Assembly (NCBI GenBank): GCA_963723745.1
Contig: CAVRRZ010000004.1
Coordinates: 248,001-312,000, forward strand
Reading direction: 5' to 3'
Length of the DNA stretch: 64,000 nt
Source of the DNA: CAVRRZ01 sp963723745
GTDB taxonomy: Bacteria; Actinomycetota; Actinomycetes; Mycobacteriales; Geodermatophilaceae
Shown piece after piece: positions 1 through 7,742 of this stretch (its first letter is position 1; each line of letters opens with the position of its first letter). Position numbers and translations under genes: made by a program. Below the pieces are notes generated by a model, which made no database searches, was not told the origin of the DNA, and saw nothing but the letters and a program-made list of their open reading frames with translations.

Positions 1-113
1 ATCGGATTGGCCTGCCACTTGTAGAAGGCCTGCTTGGAGAAGCCGAGCACCCGGCAGGTCACCGCGACGGGGATCTTGTCGGCGGCGAGGTCTTGGACCA
101 GCGGGTACATCAT
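1..113 (-). CDS. IS3-family transposase OrfB, N-terminal fragment (window edge)
   Basis: The reading frame opens with two Met codons at 113 and 110, then MYPLVQDLAADKIPVAV and LGFSKQAFYKW, the usual start of IS3-group OrfB upstream of the DDE integrase core. It overlaps the OrfA stop (TGA at 110-112) at a run of four A residues, the classic slippery site where IS3 elements shift -1 to make the OrfAB fusion transposase. The catalytic domain is outside the window. Confidence 0.8.
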   Translation of the reverse strand, partial: MMYPLVQDLAADKIPVAVTCRVLGFSKQAFYKWQANP

Positions 114-418
114 TTTGGGAGCACGTCGCGGGCGAAGTACGCGGTCGCCCGGCGCAGGATCTCGTTCTCCTGCTCCAGCTGCTTGGTCCGCTTGCGCAGC
201 TCCCGGTTCTCAGCCTCGAGGTCACCGCCTGGGCCGGCGGCATCGCTGGGCGAAGCTGGGCCGGGAAGCCCATCCTCGCGGTCAGCGATCTTCAGCCACC
301 GGGCAAGACAGGACTCAGAGATCCCGAAGCTCCTGGCGACCTGCGCGATCGACTGGTCGCCCTGCCGGGCTACCGCGATCACATCCCGCCGGAACTCCTT
401 GGGGAACGGCTTGGGCAC
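110..418 (-). CDS. IS3-family transposase OrfA (helix-turn-helix subunit)
   Basis: A 102-residue protein from a GTG start. The N-terminal half (FPKEFRRDVIAVAR, then SIAQVARSFGISESCLARW) is the HTH_Tnp_1 DNA-binding domain that recognises the IS ends. The C-terminal half (about residues 65-95, LEAENRELRKRTKQLEQENE) is the leucine-zipper-like coiled coil used for oligomerisation. Length and layout are normal for OrfA. It ends in an AAAATGATG context that fits programmed -1 frameshifting into OrfB. Confidence 0.92.
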   Translation of the reverse strand: MPKPFPKEFRRDVIAVARQGDQSIAQVARSFGISESCLARWLKIADREDGLPGPASPSDAAGPGGDLEAENRELRKRTKQLEQENEILRRATAYFARDVLPK

Positions 419-621
419 GATGCTGATCCTTCCAGCGAGGCCGCAGCCTCACAGGCAAGGAGTCAACCGAACCCTGGGCAGTCCCGTCCGTCATCGGCCA
501 AGGATGGACGGCTTGCTGCGGTCGCCGTGACCGTCGACGGAGGGCACGCTCGGCAGCGGCACTCAGGGCAACGCCCTCACGACAGCGCTCGCTCCGCGCG
601 CGTAGTCCTTAACGTGACGAT

Positions 622-1501
622 GTGCTCGGCCTTCCAGAAGGCATCGGCGGTTGCCTCTTCGACATGGACGGCGTCCTGACGCAGACGGCGACTCTTCACC
701 AGGCCGCTTGGCAGCGCGTGTTCGACGAGTTCCTAGCGGTGCGGGGCGGCCAACAGCGAGGGTTCAGCCGCGGACGACTACCGCCGCTACGTCGACGGCA
801 AAGCCCGCGCCGACGGCGTCCGCGACTTCCTTGCCAGCCGAGGCATCGTCCTGCCGGAGGGCAGTGCCGACGGTCCCGCCGACGCGGCCACGGTGCACGG
901 CTTGAGCCAACGCAAAGACCAACTGTTCCTGCGTGAACTCACAGAACACGGCGTTGCGGTCTACCCCGGGTCGGTGCGCTACCTGCACGCGGTCAAGGAT
1001 GCCGGCCTGCGCACGGCCGTCGTCACCGCCTCGGTTCACGGTGCCGAGGTGCTGGCGGCGGGCGGCCTGACACCGTTGATAGATGTACGCATCGACGGTG
1101 TCGTGGCTGCCCGGGAAGGTCTGCGTGGGAAGCCGGCACCCGACGGCTTCCTCGCCGCTGCACGAGCGCTGGGCTTGCCGCCGGCGCAAGCGGCGGTGTA
1201 CGAGGATGCACTCGCGGGAGTGGCCGCCGGGCGCGCAGGGGGTTTTGGCTACGTCATCGGGGTCGACCGCACCGGGCATGCAGCGGATCTGCGGAGCTGT
1301 GGGGCCGATGTGGTGGTCACCGATCTGGAGCAGCTGTTGGACGCTGAACGCCCCCATGCCGCGGGCCGCGGGATGGGCGGGGCCGGCGGCCGTCGAACTC
1401 GGGGGGGGTGGGAGCGAACGGTCGGCCGACCCGGTCAGGGTCGGCCGACCGCTGCCACGAGGCCTCACCGGGACTGGTTCTCCGCCTGCCACATCCAGTA
1501 G
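622..1501 (+). pseudogene. HAD-superfamily hydrolase, beta-phosphoglucomutase-like (frameshifted)
   Basis: The N-terminal part has the HAD motif I FDMDGVL (Asp nucleophile) at about residue 15 from a GTG start at 622. Near 740-746 the frame is lost, as if one extra G were present; the next frame continues cleanly (DDYRRYVDGKARADGVRDF...) through motif II (VVTAS), the Lys of GKPAP and motif III (YEDALAGV) to about 1360. The family dephosphorylates or isomerises sugar phosphates, often with a trehalose or maltose phosphorylase, but no such partner is nearby. The final codons to 1501 run through a hairpin and overlap the convergent dps gene, so the native stop was probably earlier. One-base indel: sequence error or a young pseudogene. 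Confidence 0.75.
1419..1451. terminator. Bidirectional hairpin terminator between HAD gene and dps
   Basis: A perfect 14-bp stem (1419-1432 with 1438-1451) around a 5-base loop, sited between convergent genes. There is no U tract, as is common in high-GC actinobacteria. Confidence 0.7.
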
Positions 1502-1938
1502 TGCTTCTCCAGGGCTGCGGTGATCTCGATGAGCAGATCCTGCGTCACCTGGTCGTCCTCGGTGGCGTTGATGCGTTCCCGCATGCGAGCGACCATCTGA
1601 TCGAAGACGTCCACGAAGAACCGGATCGCATCCTCGGCCTGGATCCACTCCACGGGAGGCTGCGGCACCTGGCTCTGGGACCGCAGGGCGTCGACGCGGC
1701 CGTCGGGCAGGACGCCGATCGCGGCCGCCCGCTCAGCCGCGACGTCGGTGTACTGCCGAGCCGTCTCGACCACGTCGTCCAGCTGCAGGTGGATGCTTCG
1801 GAAGTTGCGCCCCACGAGCGTCCAGTGGACCTGCTTGGCGATCAGGCTGAGGTCGCTGAGGTCGACCAGGGTGCCCTGCAGTGCCTCACCGGCGACCTTC
1901 TGGGCGTTCTCGGGAAGAGGGCTCTTGATCGGGGCCAT
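1465..1938 (-). CDS. dps: Dps-family DNA-protecting ferritin-like protein
   Basis: A 157-residue four-helix ferritin-like protein, the normal Dps length. The Dps ferroxidase pattern is visible: KQVHWTLVG (His38), IHLQLDDVVE (His50) and TDVAAER (Asp65, Glu69). Dps dodecamers oxidise and store iron with hydrogen peroxide, and many coat DNA in stationary phase. ATG at 1938 was chosen because an AGGAGG sits 9 bases upstream; the longer frame from 1959 would place this site inside the gene. It is the most downstream member of a minus-strand run with DUF2267, glutaredoxin, peroxiredoxin and Hsp20 genes, pointing to a stress regulon, though gaps of 50-150 bp suggest several promoters. Confidence 0.92.
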   Translation of the reverse strand: MAPIKSPLPENAQKVAGEALQGTLVDLSDLSLIAKQVHWTLVGRNFRSIHLQLDDVVETARQYTDVAAERAAAIGVLPDGRVDALRSQSQVPQPPVEWIQAEDAIRFFVDVFDQMVARMRERINATEDDQVTQDLLIEITAALEKHYWMWQAENQSR

Positions 1939-2093
1939 ACGTGAATTCCTCCTCGTCATGGCTTTCGTTGCGCTTGCACTGGGTGTTCGTGTCGCCGACC
2001 GGCTGACTTCAGGCGTGTCCTGGCGCGCGTGCGTGCCCGCGCGTCGCGCGTTGGGGGTCCGCTGCGGCTGGCGACAGTGGATGTGGCCGACGA

Positions 2094-2477
2094 TCAGGCG
2101 AGGTCGGCCTTGCCGAACAATGGGGCGTAGCCGGAGGGGAGCTGAGTCAGGACCTGGTTGAGCTCGCCGCCGCTGACTGCCTCGGCGAGCGTGGTGAGCA
2201 CAGCGCTGGCGTCCCAGCGTGCGGTCTCCTCGGTGGCCGACAGTTCCCCGGCCACCCGGCGCAGGAACTCCTCGACGCCGAATGCCTCCTGCGGCGGCGC
2301 GGTGAGCACGACGTCCTGCAGCTCACCCGGGAGCTGGGCGGCGAGGTCCTTGCGCTCACCGTCCACCAGTCGCTGGCTAAGCAGGCCCAGCACGGTGCGC
2401 GTCGCCCGGTCTGCTTCGGCCTGGTCGGCGTACTCGCCACGTTCGCGGACCTTCGCGAGGAACTCGTCGTATCGCAT
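2094..2477 (-). CDS. DUF2267 domain protein
   Basis: A 127-residue acidic helical protein beginning MRYDEFLAKVRERGEY, with the family's TRTVLGLLSQRL and DLAAQLPGEL segments followed by a second similar helical half (FLRRVAGEL, VLTTLAEAVSGGEL, QLPSGYAPLF). DUF2267 proteins are small soluble proteins of unknown function, often found beside heat-shock, redox and general-stress genes in actinobacteria, as here. The ATG at 2477 follows a GAAGGGAG ribosome site. No enzyme motif is seen. Confidence 0.85.
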   Translation of the reverse strand: MRYDEFLAKVRERGEYADQAEADRATRTVLGLLSQRLVDGERKDLAAQLPGELQDVVLTAPPQEAFGVEEFLRRVAGELSATEETARWDASAVLTTLAEAVSGGELNQVLTQLPSGYAPLFGKADLA

Positions 2478-2554
2478 GACGCTCCCTTCTCGCCACAAGG
2501 ACACCGGGGTGGAACCTGGGCTGGTCTAGCTGCTGCGGAGGATGTCGGTTTGGG

Positions 2555-2845
2555 TCAGATCAGTCCGTGCCGCGCGAGGGTCCACTGCAGCTCGCGCGGG
2601 GTCGGCTGTTCCAACCACTCGCCCGCGACGTTCACGACTGGGTTGCGCAGGTCGCCGCCGGCCATCCAGCGCAGCCGCCGCTTCATCTCCGGGTGCATGT
2701 CCAGGTCGACGTACTGGTAGGGCACTCCGGCTCGGTCGAGCATGCGGCGGGTCATCTGGGTGATACCGCACCACCGGTTGCCGTAGACGGTGACCGGTGC
2801 CACGGCAGCGGTCGGGCGCGCCCCAGTCATCAGCGGGGCCGTCAT
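2555..2845 (-). CDS. Glutaredoxin-like protein with a monothiol CGIT motif
   Basis: A 96-residue thioredoxin-fold protein. The strand VTVYGNRW leads into C26-G-I-T, followed by a helix (TRRMLDRAG), then the cis-Pro-like region RNPVVNVAG and the C-terminal helix REL.WTLARHGLI. Mycoredoxins normally have a dithiol CxxC here; this protein keeps only the first Cys. Monothiol members may reduce mixed disulfides with mycothiol or bind iron-sulfur clusters; which applies cannot be read from sequence. Its neighbour is a peroxiredoxin, so a reductase role for that enzyme is a reasonable guess. ATG with an AAGGAGG upstream. Confidence 0.8.
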   Translation of the reverse strand: MTAPLMTGARPTAAVAPVTVYGNRWCGITQMTRRMLDRAGVPYQYVDLDMHPEMKRRLRWMAGGDLRNPVVNVAGEWLEQPTPRELQWTLARHGLI

Positions 2846-2892
2846 GGCGTCATCTCCCTCCTTGTCCTACTTGGTGTGACGGGGACTCGCGC

Positions 2893-3624
2893 TCAGGCCG
2901 CCTGCTTGTCGGACAGCCGGTCGAGCGCGGCGAACAGTTCATAGATGTCGGGCAGGTGCTCCACCCGCGGAGACACATCGGCGTAGCGGATCACGCCGTC
3001 GCCGTCGATGACGAACAGCGCGCGGTCACTGAACCCGTCGGAGTCCCGCAACACGTTGTACCGCCGCGCGACGTCGCCCCTGGGGTGGAAATCGGCCAGC
3101 AAGGGGAAGGTGATCCCACGGACGGCGGCCCAGGCGCCATGGCTGTAGATCGAGTCGACGGACACCCCGATGACCGCAGCTCCGCGGGCCTCGAACTCCG
3201 CCAACTCTTGCTGGTAGAGCTCCAGCTGACGACTGCATCCGGGGCTCCAGTCCAGCGGGTAGAACACCAGGACCACCGGCTGCCCCCGGAAGTCGGACAG
3301 GCTCACCGGATGGCCGTTGGCGTCCGGCAGCGTGAAGTCCGGCGCCGTGGTGCCCACGGGCAGGCCGGTCGACTCGGCTGCTCCGCTCATCGGCGGCGCG
3401 GTCAGATACAGGTCGGCCACGTCCTGCAGCGTGGTGCCGATGGCACCCGACGGGTCCTGCGCCGGCGACGGGGCCTGCCGAGCCACTTCCTGCACGATTG
3501 CGTGCAGGACCGAGAGCGCCTCGGTGACCGGCGAGTCGTCGAGCTGGTCTCCGAGTTCGGCGAAACGCTCCTCCAGCTGCTGGAGCCGACTGGGCGCCAC
3601 CGGCATCGCAGGGGACGACGTCAT
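2893..3624 (-). CDS. Peroxiredoxin (AhpC/TSA family) with an N-terminal helical extension
   Basis: The C-terminal domain (about residues 87-240) is a peroxiredoxin: APDFTLPDANG, VLVFYPLDWSPGC with peroxidatic Cys130 in an S-x-x-C motif, then SVDS and a late RYADVSPRVEHLPDI. It reduces hydrogen or organic peroxides using a thiol donor. No obvious resolving Cys is present, so a 1-Cys AhpE-like mechanism is likely. Residues 10-75 form an extra helical region (LQQLEERFAELGDQL...) not typical of AhpE; its role is unknown. It lies between hsp20 and the glutaredoxin gene on the same strand. Confidence 0.9.
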   Translation of the reverse strand: MTSSPAMPVAPSRLQQLEERFAELGDQLDDSPVTEALSVLHAIVQEVARQAPSPAQDPSGAIGTTLQDVADLYLTAPPMSGAAESTGLPVGTTAPDFTLPDANGHPVSLSDFRGQPVVLVFYPLDWSPGCSRQLELYQQELAEFEARGAAVIGVSVDSIYSHGAWAAVRGITFPLLADFHPRGDVARRYNVLRDSDGFSDRALFVIDGDGVIRYADVSPRVEHLPDIYELFAALDRLSDKQAA

Positions 3625-3670
3625 GGCATCACACCTCTTCGTCAGTGAACGGCGGGGACGCCCGGCGTCC

Positions 3671-3700
3671 CGGGTCGGCGCGGTCGTGTGCGCCGACCCG
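3671..3700 (-). terminator. Hairpin terminator after hsp20
   Basis: A perfect 11-bp stem (3671-3681 with 3690-3700) around an 8-base loop, downstream of hsp20 and upstream of the peroxiredoxin start. It probably insulates the two genes. Confidence 0.65.
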
Positions 3701-3772
3701 GAATGAGGGCCGAGCGGCCGGGTGGACGACCACCCGAGGGACGACTGGGTAAGCGGTGAGGCCGCATCCCGG

Positions 3773-4216
3773 TCAGCTGCTGATCTGGATCCGGCGGGGC
3801 TTGGCCTGCTCGGGCTTCGGCACGCGCACGGTCAGCACGCCGTCGTCGAGGTGGGCGCTGACCTTGTCCCCATCGATGTCGGCGGGCAGGGTGACCGAGT
3901 AGTGGAACTGCCCCACCCGGCGGGTGCGCCGGCGGAGGATCCCGACGCGCTCCTTCTCCTTGATCTCACCGGAGACGGTCAGCTGACGATCAGTGAGCTG
4001 GATGTCGATGTCGTCGCGCTTGACCCCGGGCAGGTCGATCTCGACGACGTACGCGTCGTCGGTCTCCTCCACGTCGGCCAGCGGGGCCCAGCCGTGCAGG
4101 CCGCCGTTGAGGTTGGCCTCCCACAGGGAGTTGACGCGGTCGGCGAGCTCGTCCAGCTCACGGAGGGGGTCCCAGCCGGCGACTGCATGGGGCCGAGAAC
4201 GGACAGGCAGTGTCAT
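3773..4216 (-). CDS. Small heat-shock protein, Hsp20/alpha-crystallin family
   Basis: A 147-residue chaperone that holds unfolding proteins without ATP. The alpha-crystallin domain spans about residues 45-140: WAPLADVEETDDAYVVEIDLPGVKRDDIDI, then LTVSGEIKEKERVG, the GQFHYSVTLPADID segment and the conserved DDGVLTVRVPK. A short basic C-terminal tail ends in RRIQISS, where RIQI resembles the family's I-x-I oligomerisation motif. The start is set at ATG 4216, which has GGAGG 9 bases upstream; a TTG at 4225 would also be in frame. Confidence 0.93.
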   Translation of the reverse strand: MTLPVRSRPHAVAGWDPLRELDELADRVNSLWEANLNGGLHGWAPLADVEETDDAYVVEIDLPGVKRDDIDIQLTDRQLTVSGEIKEKERVGILRRRTRRVGQFHYSVTLPADIDGDKVSAHLDDGVLTVRVPKPEQAKPRRIQISS

Positions 4217-4225
4217 CTGAGTCAA

Positions 4226-4529
4226 CCTCCTTCGAACCGGAAGGGATGTGGACTGCGACCGGTTGATTGTCCAGTCGACACTCTCTTAAACCTGTAGTCG
4301 TCGCTGGAGATTCCCGGATCGGGTGTCCGTTCGCCTGTCGCCCTCGGCGCATCCGTACGTCCCGCCCCGGCCGTGAACTGGGTCGGCGCGGGCTCCAGGT
4401 GCGGCAACCCGGCGGAAGCCCGAGCGAGCCGAGGCCCGAGCCTTGACATGGCGGCAACCCGTCCCCGCGGGCTGTCGACACAAGGGATACAAACCCGCCA
4501 GTGACGGGCTGCGACCACCGACAGCGTCG
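4226..4529 (-). promoter_or_regulatory. hsp20 upstream region with a possible alternative-sigma promoter
   Basis: No gene is seen in this 300-bp stretch. On the minus strand GTTT (4291-4288) lies 15 bases before GGACAAT (4272-4266), loosely like the GTTT/GGGTAT pattern of SigB/SigF-type promoters, and would give a leader of about 40 bases. No clear HspR (HAIR) inverted repeat was found. Weak evidence. Confidence 0.3.
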
Positions 4530-5262
4530 TCATCTCCTCAGGGATGCGCGGAAGAACGGATCGACGTAGGACCTGGCCGCCTCCATCGTGTCCACATCTC
4601 GGCCAGCCCGCTCGGACAGCATCCGACGGTGCTCGACTCTCGGCGGTTGTGCCCGGGCTCGGCGACCCGAGCTTCCACACGCAGTTTCACCGCGCCGTCC
4701 GGCAATGTGATGAGCTCGACCTCACCGACGTTGAAGCCGAGATCGTTTAGCCGCTGAAGCCGCTCCGCCACCCGATAGCGCTGCTCGTCCCAGTCGAACT
4801 GTTCTTCCCGGGGTCACCTCGTCCCAGAGTGCCTCGTAGCGCTGTACCAGGCTGTCGGCTACCGCGATCGGGTCAATCCACTCTGAAAGCAGCTCACCGG
4901 CTTGCAGGTCGAGCAGCCCACCGCCCACCCGTTCCCTGGCCAAGTCCAGTCGTAGCTCCGCTGCCCATTCGAGAGGGCTGGATGGCGTTCCACGGTCTCG
5001 GCGTCGACCAGATAGGCGGCCAGTGCGCCTGCGTCGAGTCGGAACAGCGTATTGAACAGGGAGCAGTCGCCCCAGAAGACGCCGGCCAGGTGTAGACGGA
5101 CAAGCCGAACGACAAGGGTGTCGAGCAAATGCTGAACGGAGGGTCGCCTGTCGGTCGGGAAAACAGATACAGATACGACATCGAGTACTCGAGGTACCTA
5201 GTGGCGAGAATGGCATCCTGCCCGTCGGGGCGGTCGATGCAGACTCCCAGGACTGACACGGC
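4530..5262 (-). pseudogene. DUF4032 protein, degraded and truncated
   Basis: DUF4032 fragments occur in order but in different frames: VCIDRPDGQDAILATRYLEY (near 5200), LVRLHLAGVFWGDCSLFNTL and YLVDAETVERHPALSNGQR (5110-4980), GGLLDLQAGELLSEWIDPIA (4930-4860), YEALWDEVTP, then ERLQRLNDLGFNVGEVELI with RVAEPGHNRRE (4770-4640), and finally AARSYVDPFF before a stop at 4530. The family is about 280-400 residues and kinase-like in fold; its function is not well established. At least three frame changes are needed and the N-terminus is missing, cut at the IS3 tail at 5263. Insertion of that IS is the likely cause of inactivation. Confidence 0.75.
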
Positions 5263-5451
5263 CGACAGCGCTGGGCGAACCGTGAGGAGCTCCGCCTGGC
5301 GATCATCACCTGGATCGAACGGACCTATCACCGCCGTCCCCGACAATGCCGACTCGGACGGCTCACACCGGTCGAATACGAGACACTCACCCTCGCCGCA
5401 GCAGCGGCCTAATCCCTACCGGAACGAGTCAACCGGACCGGGGGCAGTCCC
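5263..5451 (+). mobile_element. Tail of an IS3-family element: orfB 3' remnant and right terminal repeat
   Basis: Codons 5263-5412 read RQRWANREELRLAIITWIERT, then YHRRPRQCRLGRLTPVEYE and a stop, which is the conserved C-terminal end of IS3 OrfB after the DDE core (the position of the third catalytic residue is already lost). The 26-bp terminal repeat at 5426-5451 matches the one at 460-485 at 23 positions in opposite orientation. The rest of the element is absent, so it cannot move on its own. Confidence 0.85.
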
Positions 5452-5537
5452 GTCCATGGTGGCGAGATGGTCCCTCAAGAGCAGCTGCAGACGCAGGTCG
5501 CCATAGGGGGACGACGGCGGCGGTCCGTGAGACAGGG

Positions 5538-5571
5538 GAAGGTCCGGCCGTCCGCAGACGGCCGGACCTTC
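5538..5571 (-). terminator. Terminator hairpin of the DUF4383 gene
   Basis: A perfect 15-bp GC-rich stem (5538-5552 with 5557-5571) around a tetraloop, 40 bases beyond the DUF4383 stop codon. Confidence 0.75.
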
Positions 5572-5610
5572 ACCCGTGGACCCCGCACGGCTGCGCGCGG
5601 ATCGCGTGGG

Positions 5611-6048
5611 TCAGACCTGGGTGCGGCGGTCGGCCGCCGTGCGCACCGGCCCGAGGGCGACCACGAGGCCGGCGAACGCGCTCACCAGATGCAGCCAGTT
5701 GTCCGCCCAGTTGAGGCTGAGGAAGTCCCAACTCTCGGCCACGGCGAACAGCCCGTAGACGAACGCGGCGCCGTAGGCGACCGCCAGCACCCATCCGAAG
5801 GTGCGCGCTCTTGACAGCGTGCGGGCCAGCACGATGCCGGCGACGCCGATGAAGATGTGCACCAGGTTGTGGAATCCGTTGATCTCGAAGCCGAGAAGTT
5901 CCTCTCCGGTGTGGCCGAAGAACTCGTCGAATCCGGTGATGAAGAAGCCCACGACACCGATCAGCGCGTAAAGGACGCCGATCGCGATCGCGAGCATCTG
6001 CGGCCAGCTCATGTCCCGGTAGCTTCCGAGACGGTCAGCAGTCGTCAT
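5611..6048 (-). CDS. DUF4383 four-helix membrane protein
   Basis: A 145-residue integral membrane protein. Four hydrophobic helices are visible: MLAIAIGVLYALIGVVGFF, FHNLVHIFIGVAGIVLA, TFGWVLAVAYGAAFVYGLFA and NWLHLVSAFAGLVVALG. The FxxNxLHNLVH-type motif (here NGFHNLVH) and the NWLHL motif in the last helix are hallmarks of DUF4383; function unknown. The ATG at 6048 is 13 bases from the ISL3 target duplication. Before the insertion the leader joined bases after 7556 directly to this site, giving an AGGAGAAAGGA ribosome site. The IS removed the native promoter from the gene, so it is either silent or read from the IS. Confidence 0.85.
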   Translation of the reverse strand: MTTADRLGSYRDMSWPQMLAIAIGVLYALIGVVGFFITGFDEFFGHTGEELLGFEINGFHNLVHIFIGVAGIVLARTLSRARTFGWVLAVAYGAAFVYGLFAVAESWDFLSLNWADNWLHLVSAFAGLVVALGPVRTAADRRTQV

Positions 6049-6061
6049 GGTTTCCCGTTGT

Positions 6062-7556
6062 CCTTTCTCGGCTCTTCGTACCTGAGGTGGGTGTGAGGAA
6101 CTCGCGCGGGTGAGCTGAGGCCGGGAAGGGGTCGAGACCTTCCAAGATCGGGAGCGACCAAGCAACCCGTTCCGGAAGGCCTCGACGGTGTCCGAGCCTA
6201 CGGCGTGCGCTCGCGCGCGCTCACGTCCTGTTTCCGCCTACTGCGACCGCTGTGATCTGCTCGTCGGCCTGGACGGGTTCCACGTCATCGAGGTCGCCGA
6301 GCAGCCCGGCCGGGTGCAGGTGGTGGTCGAGTCGGCACCGGAGCCGATGGGCTGCCTGGCCTGTGGCGTCCTGGTCGGCAGCCACGGTCGCCGCGACGTC
6401 GTCCTGATCGACGTGCCCTGCTTCGGGCGCCCGGTCGAGCTGGTGTGGCGCAAGCGGACCTGGCGCTGCGCCGAGGACGAGTGCACCGGCAAGGCGTTCA
6501 CCGAGCAGCACGCCGACCTCGCCCGGCCACGGGCGCTGCTCACCACCCGGGCAGCCTGGTGGGCGGTCGGTCAGCTGCGCCGCGAGCACGCCTCGGTCGC
6601 CGGGATCGCCCGGCAGCTGGGCACGACCTGGCGCACCGTGTGGCGGACGGTCAAGCCGCTGCTGGAGGAGATGGCCGCCGATGAGGCGCGCTTCGCCGAC
6701 GTCACCGCCTTGGGCGTGGACGAGCACATCTGGCACCACGTCTCGACCAAGCCGGTCGAGGACGGTGGTCGCGGCCCCAAGGAGCTGACCGGCATGGTCG
6801 ATCTGACCCGTGACCAGCACGGACGGGTCCGCGCCCGGTTGCTTGACCTGGTACCCGGGCGGTCGGGCAAGGTCTACGCCGACTGGCTGACCGCACGCGG
6901 CGACGCGTTCCGGGCCCGGGTGCAGGTAGCCACGCTGGATCCGTTCCACGGCTACAGGAACGCCATCGACGACCAGCTCGAGGACGCCACCGCAGTGCTG
7001 GACGCGTTTCATGTCGTCAAGCTCGGCACCGACGCCGTGGACCGCTGCCGGCGCCGCATCCAGCAGGAGATCCACGGCCACCGCGGCCGCAAGAACGACC
7101 CGCTCTACGGCATCCGGAACACCCTGCGAGCCGGCGCGGAGAACCTCACCGACCGGCAGTGGGAACGACTGCACGCCGCGTTCGACGCCGACGACCGACA
7201 CTTGGCGGTCTGGCTGGCCTGGTCGTGCGCGCAGCAGCTGCGCTCGGCCTACCGGCACGAGCACACCGCCGAGGGCCGACAGATCGCCGAGAAGGTCATC
7301 GACTCCTTCCCCAGCTGCCCAGTCCCCGAGATCGCCCGCCTCGGCCGGACGCTGAAGCAGTGGCGCGAGGCGTTCCTGGCCTACTTCGACACCGGCCGCG
7401 CCAGCAACGGCGGCACCGAAGCCGTCAACGGCCTCATCGAGCTCCACCGTCGCATCGCCCGCGGCTTCCGCAACCGCGACAACTACCGCCTACGCATGCT
7501 GCTCATCGCCGGCGGGCTGACCAGCCCCCACCTCAAGTAAGAAGAGCCCCTTTCTC
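6062..7556 (+). mobile_element. Complete ISL3-family insertion sequence with 8-bp target duplication
   Basis: The element proper is 6070-7548 (1479 bp). Its 22-bp terminal inverted repeats (6070-6091 and 7527-7548) match at 20 positions, beginning GGCTCTTC. An identical 8-bp direct repeat, CCTTTCTC, flanks it (6062-6069 and 7549-7556); 8-bp duplications are the known ISL3 signature. It has one intact transposase. The perfect duplication and intact gene argue for a recent insertion. Confidence 0.95.
6188..7540 (+). CDS. ISL3-family transposase
   Basis: A 450-residue DDE transposase of full family length. The N-terminal zinc-binding region has CDRCDLL, CLACG and CAEDEC cysteine pairs (about residues 20-97), followed by an HTH (SVAGIARQLGTTWRTV). 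The DDE core follows: GVDEH (Asp near 177), ATLDPFHGY (Asp near 251) and GGTEAVNG (Glu near 411). The GTG start has GGAAGG 8 bases upstream. Its stop codon lies inside the right terminal repeat, as is common in compact IS elements. Probably active. Confidence 0.95.
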   Translation: MSEPTACARARSRPVSAYCDRCDLLVGLDGFHVIEVAEQPGRVQVVVESAPEPMGCLACGVLVGSHGRRDVVLIDVPCFGRPVELVWRKRTWRCAEDECTGKAFTEQHADLARPRALLTTRAAWWAVGQLRREHASVAGIARQLGTTWRTVWRTVKPLLEEMAADEARFADVTALGVDEHIWHHVSTKPVEDGGRGPKELTGMVDLTRDQHGRVRARLLDLVPGRSGKVYADWLTARGDAFRARVQVATLDPFHGYRNAIDDQLEDATAVLDAFHVVKLGTDAVDRCRRRIQQEIHGHRGRKNDPLYGIRNTLRAGAENLTDRQWERLHAAFDADDRHLAVWLAWSCAQQLRSAYRHEHTAEGRQIAEKVIDSFPSCPVPEIARLGRTLKQWREAFLAYFDTGRASNGGTEAVNGLIELHRRIARGFRNRDNYRLRMLLIAGGLTSPHLK

Positions 7557-7742
7557 CTGTCTGCGATTGGATGCCCCCATGTGGGCGCATTGGTATGAGT
7601 CGGGTGACCGACCGTCGTCAGTCATCCGTCCGTGAATCACGCTGGCTGACGTCTTCTTGCGCGCGCTCACCTCCTCCCGCTGGGCGCCCGGGAGGCTCCG
7701 CCTGCCGGCGCAGCGGGTCCGGCAGCTGGGTCGGATCGCCCC

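Larger units (their letters stand above)
1..485 (-). mobile_element. IS3-family insertion sequence, cut by the window edge
   Basis: The element reads leftward. It holds orfA and the start of orfB, and its left terminal repeat lies at 460-485. That repeat matches 23 of 26 positions of the outward-facing repeat at 5426-5451, where the 3' end of another IS3 orfB lies, so the two define the inverted ends of one IS type. The rest of the element is outside the window, so the second end and the target duplication cannot be checked. Confidence 0.85.

Noticed and set aside
764..1648. Long minus-strand ORF over the HAD gene
   Set aside because: It is an Arg/Gly-rich shadow of the HAD coding strand; the HAD motifs on the plus strand are decisive.
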